Shown one piece after another: positions 26,107 to 35,752 of a stretch of 64,000 nt of DNA. This DNA comes from Frateuria aurantia DSM 6220 (GTDB lineage: Bacteria > Pseudomonadota > Gammaproteobacteria > Xanthomonadales > Rhodanobacteraceae): positions 2,305,110-2,369,109 of the forward strand of contig NC_017033.1 of the NCBI RefSeq assembly GCF_000242255.2, in the 5' to 3' direction. The translations under genes were made by a program, and so were the position numbers. Below the pieces are notes generated by a model that did no database searches, was not told the DNA's origin, and saw only the letters and a program-made list of their open reading frames with translations. Positions within the stretch are counted from its first letter, which is position 1. Every line of letters starts with the position of its first letter.

Positions 26107-27747
26107 TCAGGGCCCTGAGGTGCGGCGCGAGGCGGCAGGACGCGCGATGGCATACATGTCCCAGCTGATCTGCTTCAGCAGCGCCTGCCTGTCATCTCCC
26201 TGCACATACAGATCGAAATGACTGCGTCCCGGCAGAAAGCGGATATCGCTGCGCGCCCCCAGACCATCCAGCACGTGTTTCAGTCGATGTGCGGCACCGT
26301 CGAGGTAAAAGGTATCGGCCGTACCGACATAAAGATGGATCTTGCCATCCAGGTCAGGCTTCAGGGCCGGCCATTCATGCGCCAGACGCCAGGCGATATC
26401 GTAGTGATCCCGCCAGTAGCGGATCACTGCCGGATCCACGGCGCCGGTATAGCGGTTGAACATCGGCATCGGCCGGCCATTCGCGCCACGTGGCGAGAAC
26501 ACCCACTCGAAGGAAGCCATCTGTCCGCCATATGGACCCAGCACCTGCTCCAGCTTCGCAAATTGTTCAAAGGTGGCCTGCACCTGGCCATGATCGCGCA
26601 CCAGCGGCCAGGCACTGCCATCGGTGCGGACATAGACATTGGCATGGGGTGCGTACAGATCCGGTCCGGTGAAATCATGGAAATCACTGGGGTCGGGCGA
26701 GGTCGACCAGGTGCCCCCGAAAATCTGCGGGTAACGCGTCTGCAACCACAGGGTGGCCCAGCCGCCGGACGAGTGACCGTTGAGGAACCGCCCGCTGGCA
26801 CGGGCATCCATCCGGTAATCCCGCTCCAGCGAGGGTATCAGCTCCGTGGTCAAGGCCTGCCCCCAGGGCCCGTTGTTGACCGAATCGGCAAACTCGTGGG
26901 TGCCGGTCGGACTGGATTCATCCAGCGCCACCCAGATCATCGGCGGCATCGAACCGTCGCGCATCGCCGCATAGATCCTGGCGAGTACCGGCACCGCATG
27001 CGCGTTGTCGCCGCCGAAGCCTTGGGTGTAATACACCGTGGGATAGGACTGATGGCCATCCTCGTAGCCGGGCGGCGTCAGCACCCAGCCGCGCATGTCG
27101 ATCCGCCGGCCCCAGAAACCGGTCAACAGAGGGCTCTGGAAATCGACCAGATGGGTGTGAGGCCGGGCCGCATCCAGCGCCGCCTGAATGTCCGGCGAGA
27201 CTGTACCCGGATGCCAGGGATCCTTGGCGGGTACGACATGATCCAGCACCAGATCCTCCGGATGCTGCATCGGCAAATGGATCCTGACTACTTTGCTCAG
27301 CAGATCACCCGCGCTGCGTCCGCGATAATTGTAGTCGCGGTTCACATCCAGCACGGCCTGCACGTAGTAATCGCCTTGCGGCAGGTTGGAATAACGACTG
27401 GGAAACGCCAGATCGTCGCCATCGATCACGACACTGCGGTGCTGGCCCAGCCAGGCCACATTGCGGGCCGCCACAGTAACCTTGCTCGCGGCCAGGGGAT
27501 TCACATCCACGGCTGTCACCGGAGCGCCGCCGCTCTGCTCCGCTTCGGCGACCTGCACACTCTCGGCAAACACCAGCAGACGGCCGGAAGCCGGTCCCGT
27601 GCCGGCGGTCTCCATATGTACCCGGAACAGGCTCGTGCCCGTAGGCAGAGCTTCCGGCTCGGCGCCGCAACCCGCCAACCCGCAGGTCAGCAGCAGAGCG
27701 GCGATCGCACGACCGAAATCAGTCCTCAAAGCCATCTCCTTGTCCAT
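26107..27747 (-). CDS. lipid-anchored esterase of the putative-esterase (esterase D-like) family
   Basis: This 546-residue alpha/beta hydrolase starts with a lipoprotein signal (AIAALLLTCGLAGC), so it should be membrane-anchored in the cell envelope. The first 170 residues form a beta-rich domain with SLFRVHMETAGTG and a YYVQAVLDVNRDYNY segment. The catalytic domain has YPTVYYTQGFGGDN and the nucleophile elbow GHSSGGW near 330; a catalytic His is likely in LPGRSHFDLY. ATG 27747 has GAGG seven bases upstream and is preferred over 27762. The gene follows a serine hydrolase on the same strand with a 38-bp gap, so the two may form an operon. Substrate unknown. Confidence 0.82.
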   Translation of the reverse strand: MDKEMALRTDFGRAIAALLLTCGLAGCGAEPEALPTGTSLFRVHMETAGTGPASGRLLVFAESVQVAEAEQSGGAPVTAVDVNPLAASKVTVAARNVAWLGQHRSVVIDGDDLAFPSRYSNLPQGDYYVQAVLDVNRDYNYRGRSAGDLLSKVVRIHLPMQHPEDLVLDHVVPAKDPWHPGTVSPDIQAALDAARPHTHLVDFQSPLLTGFWGRRIDMRGWVLTPPGYEDGHQSYPTVYYTQGFGGDNAHAVPVLARIYAAMRDGSMPPMIWVALDESSPTGTHEFADSVNNGPWGQALTTELIPSLERDYRMDARASGRFLNGHSSGGWATLWLQTRYPQIFGGTWSTSPDPSDFHDFTGPDLYAPHANVYVRTDGSAWPLVRDHGQVQATFEQFAKLEQVLGPYGGQMASFEWVFSPRGANGRPMPMFNRYTGAVDPAVIRYWRDHYDIAWRLAHEWPALKPDLDGKIHLYVGTADTFYLDGAAHRLKHVLDGLGARSDIRFLPGRSHFDLYVQGDDRQALLKQISWDMYAIARPAASRRTSGP

Positions 27748-27785
27748 GTGCAGGCCTCGCATCCTCAGACCGGCTCGCCTGACGA

Positions 27786-29414
27786 TCAGTGAGCAACTGC
27801 TGGCTGACGCTGCAGCCGCAGATCCTGGAAGTCGAAACTGAAGTCGGTGCGGGCCGATACCGGATGCATCCGCGCCGAAATCACCTTGCCGTCCTCGTCC
27901 AGACTGAAGTCCACGAAGGCATCGGCATTCAGGCTCCGATCGTCCCAGTGCACCACGAAGCTGTCGTGCTGCCAGGGCTCGAGTGTGCCGACCAGCAAGG
28001 GCGTCTTGCTGAAGCTCAGCCGCAGCTGCCCCTTGATCCGCCGGATCACCACATCACCGTACCAGCGATCGTGATAGGTCCCCACGTAGCCCTCCAGGGG
28101 CAGCGACGGCGGCGCCTGCCGCGACCGGGCCGCCTGATGACGGGCGACCTCACTGTCAGCCGTGCCGGCGGCCTTGTCGGCCGCTGCCGCATAGGCCGCC
28201 GTCCAGTCGATGCCGGAGCGACCCATATAGGCATCGAGAATGGTCATGGTGACCGCATTGAAGGCCGCACCGGATTCCTGGTTGGTCAGCACGGCCACAC
28301 CGAGGTCCAGACCCGGCACCAGGGTGATCCGCGAGACCATGCCGGGCCAGCCGCCGGTATGCCAGACCAGGCGCTGGCCCTGGTAATCGGACAGGAAGAA
28401 ACCTTCGCCATAGCCAAGGTAGTTCGGCCTAGCCGCCTCCAGCTGCGACACGGAAGCCGGCGGTACCGGGATCGGCGTCAGCATCGTCCACATCTGGTCG
28501 CGACTGGCCGTGCTGAACAGATGCCGCCCGGACGGCAAGGCACCGCCTGCCAGCAGGATATTCATCCAGCGCGCCATGTCGTCGGCATTGGAGTACAGGC
28601 TGCCCGCCCCGAGGTTGTTGGCCCAGGTCATTTCCGGCACCGTCTGCAACTGGCTGAAATTGGCCAGCGCATGACCGGTGGCGACATCAAGGCCGGCAGG
28701 AAGCGTGTGGTCATGCACCAGCGTCTGGTTCATGCCGGCGGGCAACAGGATCTTCTGCCGGACAAAATCGGCATAAGACATGCCGGATACCTTTTCGATG
28801 ACCAGTGTCGCCACATCAAACAGGATGTTGTCGTAGGCGTAGTGACTGCGGAAACCGGACGTCAGGGGTACATCGCGCAGGTGCTCGACCACCTCCTGCG
28901 CGCTGTAGCGGGTCGGCGGCCAGTACAGCAGGTCGCCGGCCCCCAGACTCAAACCGCTGCGATGGGCCAGCAGATCACGGATCCGCATCTCGTGGGTCAC
29001 GTAGGGATCGGACATCTGGAAGCCCGGCAGGTAGTCGGTGACCCGACCGTCCATGTCCAGCTTGCCCTGCTCGGCCAGCATCTGCAGCGCGGTGGCGGTA
29101 AAGGCCTTGGTATTGGAAGCGATCGCGAACAGGGTCTGGCCATCCACTGTGGCAGGCTGACCCAGCCGCCGCACACCATAGCCGCGGGCCAGCACCAGCT
29201 TGCCGTCCTTGACGATGGCCACCGCAAGCCCAGGAACCTGGAACTGCTTGCGGACCCGCTCGATGACCGCGGGCAACTGCATCAGTCCTGCAGGTGATTC
29301 CGGCTGCACGGCTGCAGCGCCTGCGGACAAGTCCGCCGCCCGTGCCGGACCGCCAATGATCGAACAGGCACCACTCAATGCCATCACAAGGCCAAAGGCC
29401 AGCCGCGTCTTCAT
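27786..29414 (-). CDS. exported serine hydrolase, class C beta-lactamase-like
   Basis: This 542-residue protein has an N-terminal signal peptide and a beta-lactamase-fold domain. Catalytic motifs are SNTK (SxxK) near residue 100, YDN (YxN) near 185 and HTG near 346. The C-terminal 150 residues form a separate beta-rich domain often seen in DUF3471-type esterases/peptidases of this family. Such proteins are esterases, D-aminopeptidases or penicillin-recognising enzymes; true beta-lactamase activity is not implied. It lies upstream of the lipid-anchored esterase and is divergent from the IMPACT gene. Confidence 0.87.
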   Translation of the reverse strand: MKTRLAFGLVMALSGACSIIGGPARAADLSAGAAAVQPESPAGLMQLPAVIERVRKQFQVPGLAVAIVKDGKLVLARGYGVRRLGQPATVDGQTLFAIASNTKAFTATALQMLAEQGKLDMDGRVTDYLPGFQMSDPYVTHEMRIRDLLAHRSGLSLGAGDLLYWPPTRYSAQEVVEHLRDVPLTSGFRSHYAYDNILFDVATLVIEKVSGMSYADFVRQKILLPAGMNQTLVHDHTLPAGLDVATGHALANFSQLQTVPEMTWANNLGAGSLYSNADDMARWMNILLAGGALPSGRHLFSTASRDQMWTMLTPIPVPPASVSQLEAARPNYLGYGEGFFLSDYQGQRLVWHTGGWPGMVSRITLVPGLDLGVAVLTNQESGAAFNAVTMTILDAYMGRSGIDWTAAYAAAADKAAGTADSEVARHQAARSRQAPPSLPLEGYVGTYHDRWYGDVVIRRIKGQLRLSFSKTPLLVGTLEPWQHDSFVVHWDDRSLNADAFVDFSLDEDGKVISARMHPVSARTDFSFDFQDLRLQRQPAVAH

Positions 29415-29544
29415 GCATCACTCCCAAACCGCAATCGACAACGGTAGCATGTGGCCCCGAGAGCGGGAACCATGACCGGCGACAGGGTCCGCCACGGCCT
29501 TCAGGTCACGACCTTCCGCTCGTCCGTTGCCCGGATCCGTCCCC

Positions 29545-30150
29545 ATGTCCGTCCGCCTACAACTGCTCGAAGCCTGCGAATTCAGTCAGGAGATCAAGAA
29601 AAGCCGCTTTCTGGCCCTGGCCCGCCCGGTACAGCAGCCAGATGCCGCACTGGCCATCATCAAGAGCCTGCACCATGCAGATGCACGACATCACTGCTGG
29701 GCCTGGCGCATGGGCGAAGACTACCGCTTCAGCGATGACGGCGAGCCGGGTGGTACCGCCGGGCGCCCCATCCTGCAAGCCATCGACGGCCGCCAGGCCG
29801 ATCAGCTGGTCGTGGTGGTGATCCGCTGGTTCGGCGGCATCAAACTGGGGACCGGCGGCCTGGTCCGCGCCTATGGCGGTACCGCAGCCGAATGTCTGCG
29901 CGAAGCGCGCTATGAACCGATCCGCGCCAGCAGCGCCTGGCAGGTCGATTGCGAGCTGCGCGATCTGGCCCTGCTCAAGGCCAGGCTGCTGCCTCTGGAG
30001 GCACGCCTGGGCAAGGAGCACTTCAGCCACCACGGAACCGCCCAGCTGCACTTTCTGGCACCCGATGAACAGCTGCCGGCCATCCGCGAATGCGTGGCCG
30101 CCATTACCCGTCGCACCGATGCCTTGCAGCAGTCTGGCGAAGCCCCCTGA
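29545..30150 (+). CDS. IMPACT-family protein (YigZ-like)
   Basis: This 201-residue protein has the N-terminal UPF0029/IMPACT domain with IKKSRFLALA, HHCWAWRMG, RFSDDGEPGGTAGRPIL and VIRWFGGIKLGTGGLVRAYG, all family hallmarks. The C-terminal domain is the DUF1949-type ferredoxin fold. Members may bind nucleic acid or ribosomes; the bacterial role is unsettled. ATG 29545 fits the homology start; a TTG six codons earlier is unlikely. Confidence 0.9.
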   Translation: MSVRLQLLEACEFSQEIKKSRFLALARPVQQPDAALAIIKSLHHADARHHCWAWRMGEDYRFSDDGEPGGTAGRPILQAIDGRQADQLVVVVIRWFGGIKLGTGGLVRAYGGTAAECLREARYEPIRASSAWQVDCELRDLALLKARLLPLEARLGKEHFSHHGTAQLHFLAPDEQLPAIRECVAAITRRTDALQQSGEAP

Positions 30151-30158
30151 AACGCACC

Positions 30159-30185
30159 AGGCCGGGAGCTTGCGCATCCCGGCCT
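30159..30185. terminator. hairpin between convergent IMPACT and ppiD genes
   Basis: AGGCCGGGA and TCCCGGCCT form a 9-bp stem with a 9-base loop just past the IMPACT stop and 44 bp past the ppiD stop. No T run follows, so efficiency is uncertain. Confidence 0.55.
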
Positions 30186-30228
30186 GGCAGTGGCGGACCC
30201 ATGATCCGCCCGAGGGGACGGCGAATGG

Positions 30229-32154
30229 CTACAGTCGGCTCTGGAAGATCTCGACCTTGGTATGCCGGCGCAGGTCGTCGATGTAATTCATCACTTCCTG
30301 CGTGCCGTAGGCCTGCGCCATCTGCGCGGCCAGGGCCTTGCGCTGCTGATCGGAGATGCGACTGTCGTCAGCCCCCTGGACCTGGTCCAGGGCGATCAGG
30401 GCGGCACTGCCGTCACCCAGATCCACCGAGGCATACACCGGCTTGCCACCGGCCGGACGCGGCAGCGAAAAGGCCTTGTCGATCACCGCCACCGGCAGGC
30501 TGGCCGGATTCTCCGGGGATTCACGCAGCACGTTCTTCACGGTCTGGACCTTGCTGCCGACGCTGTCGGCGACCGCCTGGATGTCATCACCCTTCTGCAG
30601 CCGCACCAGCAGGGCCTGGGCGGCGGCCTGAGCCGCCGTGTCGGCACGCTGGCTCAGTACGGCCTTGACCACATCCGCACGGACATCGGCCAGTGCGCGC
30701 GGCGCCTGCGGCAGGTGCTGGTCGACATGCACGATCACCGAGTGATTGTGGCCCAGCTCGATCAGATTGGAGTTGTTGCCCTGATGCAGCACATCATCCG
30801 AGAACGCGGCGGCGATCACCTTCGGGTCAGCCGCAATCCCGGCACCGCCGGCATGACTGAACAGCGGTGTGGTCTGGATCGGCAGATGCAGCGCCTGCGA
30901 AGCCGGCCCCAGCGAGGAAGGGTTGGCATTGGTGGCGTCGGTCAGCTTGCCGGCCAGCTCGTTGTACTCGCGGTCAAGATGCTCTTTCTTCCAGCTGTCC
31001 ACCAGCTGACCACGGACTTCGGCGAAAGGCTTGGCATCACCGCTGCGGACATCACGCAGCCAGATGATGTGGTAACCCTCGTCAGGCGACAGCACCGGCC
31101 TGGAAATCTGGCCCTTGCTCATCGAGAAAGCGGTGGCGTCGAAGGCGGCATTGGCCACGCCCTTTTCCAGCCAGCCCAGATCGCCGCCCTGGCTGCGCGA
31201 GCCCAGGTCATCGGAATCCTTGCGGGCCCGTTCGGCAAAATTGGCCGGTGTCAGCCCCGCGGCGATACTCTGGGCCTTGGCCAGCGCGGCCTTCTGCTGG
31301 GCAGGCGTCGCATTGTGCGGCAGGCTGATCAGGATATGCGACAGTTCGCGCTGCTCGGGCTGCACGAAGCGACTTTTTTCCTTGTCGTACAGGCTGTGCA
31401 GATCCGCCTCGGTCGGCTCGCCGGACGCGGCGCCAGAACCCGTGGCGGGCTTGATCTCCACATAGCTCAGCGAGACCTGCTCGGGCCGCATGTAATCGGC
31501 CTGATGGGCCTGATACCAGGCCGCGATCTGGCTGTCGCTGACCGTGGTATCCGCAGGATTCTGCCGAGCCAGCAGCAGATAGCGGATATCGCGACGCTGC
31601 AGGCGCAGATCCAGAAAGCGCTGGACTTCATCGGGGGTCACCAGAGCCCCTGCCGAGATCGCATTGGGCAGCTGCTGCAGAGCCAGCGAGGTACGCACCT
31701 GGTTTTCGAACGTAGCCGGCGCCATGCGCTGGGCAGCCAGCAGGGCGAAATAGGTGTTCTTGTCGAAATGACCGTTCACCTGGAAAGCCGGCAGGCTGGC
31801 GATGTAGGCGCTGACGGCGGCATTGGGCACCACCATGCCCAGACTGTCTTCATGCTCGCTCAGCAACTGCTGGTCGACCAGGGCATTGACCACCCGCAAC
31901 TTGGTGGCGAGCTGATCAAAGATCGCCGGATCGCTCTGCCCGCCCGGCTGGGAGGCCGCATCCTGACGCATCTGGTTGAGGCGATCCTGGTACTGCTGCT
32001 GACTGATCTCGTGCTTGCCGACCTTGGCGACAAACGTATCGGTATCCGTCATGAAATACGATTCGATGCCGAAAAATGCAACGGCAAAGACGCAGATACC
32101 CAGAACCAGAATCGAAGGCCATCCGTGGAGCTTGTTACGCAACGCCTGCAGCAT
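30229..32154 (-). CDS. ppiD: periplasmic folding chaperone PpiD
   Basis: This 641-residue membrane-anchored chaperone helps fold exported outer-membrane proteins near the Sec translocon. One transmembrane helix (ILVLGICVFAVAFFGI) follows a short cytoplasmic N-terminus. A SurA-like N-domain (KVGKHEISQQQYQDRLNQM) comes next, and a single parvulin (PPIC) domain spans about residues 255-360 (RELSHILISLP to GYHIIWLRDV). The C-terminal third is helical. ATG 32154 is preferred over GTG 32172. It lies downstream of lon-hupB and two tRNA genes, but a terminator after tRNA-Asp makes it a separate unit. A 9-bp perfect inverted repeat at 32180-32199 lies in its leader. Confidence 0.92.
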   Translation of the reverse strand: MLQALRNKLHGWPSILVLGICVFAVAFFGIESYFMTDTDTFVAKVGKHEISQQQYQDRLNQMRQDAASQPGGQSDPAIFDQLATKLRVVNALVDQQLLSEHEDSLGMVVPNAAVSAYIASLPAFQVNGHFDKNTYFALLAAQRMAPATFENQVRTSLALQQLPNAISAGALVTPDEVQRFLDLRLQRRDIRYLLLARQNPADTTVSDSQIAAWYQAHQADYMRPEQVSLSYVEIKPATGSGAASGEPTEADLHSLYDKEKSRFVQPEQRELSHILISLPHNATPAQQKAALAKAQSIAAGLTPANFAERARKDSDDLGSRSQGGDLGWLEKGVANAAFDATAFSMSKGQISRPVLSPDEGYHIIWLRDVRSGDAKPFAEVRGQLVDSWKKEHLDREYNELAGKLTDATNANPSSLGPASQALHLPIQTTPLFSHAGGAGIAADPKVIAAAFSDDVLHQGNNSNLIELGHNHSVIVHVDQHLPQAPRALADVRADVVKAVLSQRADTAAQAAAQALLVRLQKGDDIQAVADSVGSKVQTVKNVLRESPENPASLPVAVIDKAFSLPRPAGGKPVYASVDLGDGSAALIALDQVQGADDSRISDQQRKALAAQMAQAYGTQEVMNYIDDLRRHTKVEIFQSRL

Positions 32155-32209
32155 GTACTTGTACTCGCGCACTGGAGAAGGACACGCCCTGGCGTGTCCA
32201 GGAAAAACA

Positions 32210-32231
32210 AAGGGCGCCGACTGGCGCCCTT
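32210..32231 (-). terminator. Rho-independent terminator after tRNA-Asp
   Basis: On the minus strand AAGGGCGCC and GGCGCCCTT pair over a 4-base loop and are followed by TTGTTTTT. It closes the hupB/tRNA region before ppiD. Confidence 0.85.
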
Positions 32232-32238
32232 GGCATGA

Positions 32239-32315
32239 TGGCGGAGCGGACGGGACTTGAACCCGCGACCTCCGGCGTGACAGGCCAGCATTCTAACCAG
32301 CTGAACTACCGCTCC
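32239..32315 (-). tRNA. tRNA-Asp (GTC)
   Basis: This 77-nt cloverleaf has acceptor GGAGCGG pairing with CCGCTCC, anticodon GTC in the loop of CTGTCAC, the T-loop GGTTCAAGTCC and an encoded 3' CCA. It is very close to the E. coli tRNA-Asp sequence. Confidence 0.97.
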
Positions 32316-32321
32316 GCAATT

Positions 32322-32396
32322 TGGTGGGCGCTGTAGGGATCGAACCTACGACCCTCGCCTTGTAAGGGCGACGCTCTACCGCTGAGCTAAGCGCCC
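32322..32396 (-). tRNA. tRNA-Val (TAC)
   Basis: This 75-nt cloverleaf has acceptor GGGCGCT/AGCGCCC, anticodon TAC in CCTTACAAGG, T-loop GGTTCGATCC and encoded CCA. It lies six bases before tRNA-Asp and 21 bases after hupB, so processing from one transcript is likely. Confidence 0.97.
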
Positions 32397-32417
32397 CCAG
32401 CCCTTGGGCTGAGCTGC

Positions 32418-32696
32418 TTAGTTTACCGCATCCTTGAGGGCCTTGCCAGCCTTGAATGCGGGAACCTTGGAAGCCTTGATCTTGATGGTTTCATTGGTAC
32501 GCGGATTGCGACCGGTGCGAGCGGCACGGGTGCGGACCGTAAAGGTACCGAAACCCACCACCGACACATCGTCACCCTTCTTCAGGCTGGCCTTGACCAC
32601 TTCGAAGAACGCTTCCAGCGCGCGACCGGCATCAGCCTTGGTCAGCTCGGCCGACTCGGCAATGGCATTGATCAGATCGGTTTTGTTCACGGACAT
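32418..32696 (-). CDS. hupB: DNA-binding protein HU-beta
   Basis: This 92-residue histone-like protein bends and compacts DNA. Family signatures are [14 protein letters not shown] at the start and the DNA-binding arm [23 protein letters not shown] 32696 has GGGAG seven bases upstream; the longer frame to 32780 is unrelated sequence. It lies downstream of lon, the classical order. A small palindrome at 32398-32411 separates it from tRNA-Val. Confidence 0.97.
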   Translation of the reverse strand: MSVNKTDLINAIAESAELTKADAGRALEAFFEVVKASLKKGDDVSVVGFGTFTVRTRAARTGRNPRTNETIKIKASKVPAFKAGKALKDAVN

Positions 32697-33033
32697 CGAA
32701 ACACTCCCTAATAAAGCAAGTTGGGCGACATCGCGAGGCCTGGCCTGCGACATCGCGGGAATAACAGCAATGGGCGCCACCCGGACGCCGTCAACTATCC
32801 ACTGTCCAGTCCTGACTGCGCCACGAACCGACTACCGCGGTGAGGCATTTATACCAGCGGCTCACAAGGGCCGCAACACAAGCCGCAGCAAGGGTTTGAC
32901 CGGAATCGGACCGATTCGCGTCCGATCCGGCGACCTGCGGGACCATCGACAACGTCGATCCGGGGTCCCGGGGCACCGCGAAGCGCCCTCTGCGCACCAG
33001 GCATCCCGGCCGAAACCGGGATGCCTGAGGCCC
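32697..33033. other. hupB promoter region and lon 3' trailer
   Basis: This 337-bp gap on the minus-strand transcript holds the lon terminator hairpin at its lon end and presumably the hupB promoter near its other end. I see no small gene in it. Confidence 0.6.
32999..33026 (-). terminator. lon terminator hairpin
   Basis: AGGCATCCCGG and CCGGGATGCCT form an 11-bp perfect stem with a 6-base loop, 8 bp past the lon stop codon. There is no T run. Confidence 0.65.
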
Positions 33034-35559
33034 TCAATGGGTGCGCGAAGCATTCTCCGGCACATCCTCCAGCGGCCCGTCCTTGCTGCCTGTCTCGGTC
33101 GCAATGGCCGGGTCTTCCTTGCCCGCCGCCGGCACCAGTGGGCGTTCCAGCGCGATGTCGAGCACCTGATCGATCCACTTGACCGGATGGATGGAAAGCG
33201 ATTGGGTGACATTGGCCGGAATGTCCGCCAGATCCTTCTTGTTCTCTTCCGGAATGATGACCACCGATATGCCACCACGATGGGCGGCCAGCAGTTTCTC
33301 CTTCAGGCCGCCGATCGGCAGGACACGACCACGCAGGGTGATCTCGCCGGTCATGGCCACTTCCGAACGCACCGGCACCTTGGTCAGGGCCGAGACCAAT
33401 GCCGTGCACATCGCGATACCGGCACTGGGACCGTCCTTGGGGGTGGCACCTTCCGGGACATGAATGTGGATGTCCAGCTTCTGGTGGAACTCCGAATCGA
33501 TGCCGAGATGGTCGGCGCGCGCCCGCACCACCGACAGCGCCGCCTGGATCGACTCCTTCATCACATCACCCAGCTGCCCGGTATTGACGAGGCGGCCCTT
33601 GCCCGGCACCACCGAGGCTTCGATCGACAGCAAGTCGCCGCCCACCTGGGTCCAGGCCAGGCCCGTCACCAGACCGACTTCGTTCTGCTGCTCCTTGCGG
33701 CCGAAATCGTAACGACGCACGCCCAGATAGTCCTCAAGATTGGAGGAATTCACCTTGATGGCCAGCTTTTTGGATGTCTTGGCGGCTGCAGCCGGCTTCT
33801 TGCCCGCCTTGACCGCTTTCGCCGGCGCCGCCTTGGCAGGCTTGACCTGGGCCAGCGTCAGCTCCTTCACCACCTTGCGGCAGATCTTGGAAATTTCGCG
33901 CTCCAGATTGCGTACGCCCGACTCGCGGGTGTAATAGCGGACGATGTCGCGCATCGCCTCGATGTCCACCGCCAGTTCTTCGGGCTTCAGGCCGTTGGCC
34001 TTCAGCTGCTTGGGCAGCAGATAGCGATTCATGATCGCCAGCTTCTCGTCCTCGGTATAACCCGGAATCCGGATCACTTCCATGCGGTCCAGCAGCGGCC
34101 CGGGAATATTCAGCGAATTGGCCGTGGCGACCCACATCACCTCGGACAGGTCCAGGTCGACCTCCAGGTAATGGTCATTGAAGCTGTGGTTCTGCTCCGG
34201 ATCCAGCACCTCCAGCAGGGCCGAAGAGGGATCGCCACGGAAGTCCATGGCCATCTTGTCGATCTCGTCCAGCACGAACAGCGGATTGCGGCTGCCGACC
34301 TTGTTCAGATTCTGCACGATGCGACCCGGCATGGAACCGATATAGGTCCGGCGATGGCCGCGGATCTCGGCCTCGTCCCGCACGCCGCCCAGACTCATGC
34401 GCACGAACTGACGGTTGGTGGCCTTGGCGATGGAGCGCCCCAGCGAGGTCTTGCCCACGCCCGGCGGACCGACCAGACACAGAATCGGGCCCTTCATCGA
34501 CTTCACGCGCTGCTGCACGGCCAGATATTCAAGGATCCGCTCCTTGACCTTTTCCAGACCGAAGTGATCGGCATCCAGCACGTCCTGGGCCAGCTGCAGA
34601 TCCTTGCGCACCTTGGCCTTCTTCTTCCAGGGCACGCCGATCAGCCAGTCCAGATAATTGCGCACCACAGTGGCTTCGGCCGACATCGGCGACATCTGCT
34701 TGAGCTTGTTGAACTCCTGACGCGCCTTGGTCAGCACCGCAGGTGGCATCCCGGCGCCGTCGATCTTTTTCTGCAGCTCCTCGATCTCGTTGCCGCCGTC
34801 CTCGCCGTCACCCAGCTCCTTCTGAATGGCCTTCATCTGCTCATTCAGATAATACTCGCGCTGGCTCTTCTCCATCTGCGATTTGACCCGGCCGCGAATC
34901 CGCTTCTCGACCTGCTGCAGATCCATCTCGCCATCGACCAGACCAATCAGCAACTCCAGGCGCTGACCGACATCGGCGGTTTCCAGCACCTTCTGCTTTT
35001 CGGCAATGCGCACCGACAGATGGGCGCCGATCGAATCGGCGACCCGCGAAGGGTCTTCAATGCCCGACAAGGTGGCCAGCACCTCAGGCGGCAGCTTTCG
35101 ACTCTGCTTGACCAGCTGCTCGAACAACGAGACCAGGGTCCGCGAGACCACGTCCAGCTCGCGCTCCTTGCTGCTGTAGACCGGCTCGATCACCTGAGCG
35201 GTGGCGACCAGCATCTCGCTGTCGTCCTGGTAGTCCTTGATCCGCACACGCGACTGCCCTTCCACCAGCACTTTGACGGTGCCGTCAGGCAGCTTCAGCA
35301 GCTGCAACACGCCGGCCAGGGTGCCGACCTCGTACAGATCTTCCGCCGTCGGATCATCGATGTCCGGGCTGCGCTGGGCGACCAGCAGGATCTGGCGATC
35401 ACCCTCCATGGCGCGCTCCAAAGCGCGCATGGACTTGTCACGGCCCACGAACAGGGGGATCACCATGTGGGGATAGACCACCACATCGCGCAGAGGCAGA
35501 ACCGGCAAGGCGTCTACGCTGGCGCCGGCGATGACAGGGGAGGAGGCGTTTTTTGCCAT
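33034..35559 (-). CDS. lon: ATP-dependent Lon protease
   Basis: This 841-residue cytoplasmic AAA+ protease degrades misfolded and regulatory proteins. The N-terminal LON domain spans about 1-210. The AAA+ module has Walker [10 protein letters not shown] near 360 and Walker [11 protein letters not shown]. The protease domain has the Ser-Lys dyad, with the Ser in [11 protein letters not shown] near 725. Between the AAA+ and protease domains lies an extra linker of about 35 residues rich in Ala, Lys and Pro (around 565-600), absent in E. coli Lon. It lies between clpX and hupB, as in many proteobacteria. Confidence 0.97.
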   Translation of the reverse strand: MAKNASSPVIAGASVDALPVLPLRDVVVYPHMVIPLFVGRDKSMRALERAMEGDRQILLVAQRSPDIDDPTAEDLYEVGTLAGVLQLLKLPDGTVKVLVEGQSRVRIKDYQDDSEMLVATAQVIEPVYSSKERELDVVSRTLVSLFEQLVKQSRKLPPEVLATLSGIEDPSRVADSIGAHLSVRIAEKQKVLETADVGQRLELLIGLVDGEMDLQQVEKRIRGRVKSQMEKSQREYYLNEQMKAIQKELGDGEDGGNEIEELQKKIDGAGMPPAVLTKARQEFNKLKQMSPMSAEATVVRNYLDWLIGVPWKKKAKVRKDLQLAQDVLDADHFGLEKVKERILEYLAVQQRVKSMKGPILCLVGPPGVGKTSLGRSIAKATNRQFVRMSLGGVRDEAEIRGHRRTYIGSMPGRIVQNLNKVGSRNPLFVLDEIDKMAMDFRGDPSSALLEVLDPEQNHSFNDHYLEVDLDLSEVMWVATANSLNIPGPLLDRMEVIRIPGYTEDEKLAIMNRYLLPKQLKANGLKPEELAVDIEAMRDIVRYYTRESGVRNLEREISKICRKVVKELTLAQVKPAKAAPAKAVKAGKKPAAAAKTSKKLAIKVNSSNLEDYLGVRRYDFGRKEQQNEVGLVTGLAWTQVGGDLLSIEASVVPGKGRLVNTGQLGDVMKESIQAALSVVRARADHLGIDSEFHQKLDIHIHVPEGATPKDGPSAGIAMCTALVSALTKVPVRSEVAMTGEITLRGRVLPIGGLKEKLLAAHRGGISVVIIPEENKKDLADIPANVTQSLSIHPVKWIDQVLDIALERPLVPAAGKEDPAIATETGSKDGPLEDVPENASRTH

Positions 35560-35695
35560 CGATAGAATTCTCTCGAAGATGAACCCGCTGACGGGTCAGA
35601 TCCGGCCAATGCCGGGCTTCTGTAGGCTGAAGTGGAGGCACCGGGCGCCCGAGTCAAGCCGGGAGCTGCAATCAATTGTCTGGTTCCGATACGCG

Positions 35696-35723
35696 AACGG
35701 CCCCGAATGCATCCGGGGCCGTT
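35696..35723 (-). terminator. clpX terminator hairpin
   Basis: AACGGCCCC and GGGGCCGTT pair over a 10-base loop about 30 bp past the clpX stop, separating clpPX from lon. Confidence 0.65.
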
Positions 35724-35752
35724 GCGGAACAACACGATGGCGGGGGCGCGGA

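Noticed and set aside
26104-26119. CCTCAGGGCCCTGAGG palindrome at the esterase stop
   Set aside because: It overlaps the stop codon, has no loop or T run, and a chance GC palindrome is likely.
26218-27792. Open frame of 524 codons opposite the lipid-anchored esterase
   Set aside because: No recognisable domain, no ribosome site, and the opposite strand has a signal peptide and catalytic motifs.
27786-29414. True beta-lactamase resistance gene
   Set aside because: The motifs and extra C-terminal domain fit the broad serine-hydrolase family, most of which do not confer resistance.
32434-35565. Open frame of 1,043 codons on the plus strand opposite lon
   Set aside because: It is the mirror of a high-GC gene: His/Gln/Arg-rich with no domain, and lon itself is unmistakable.
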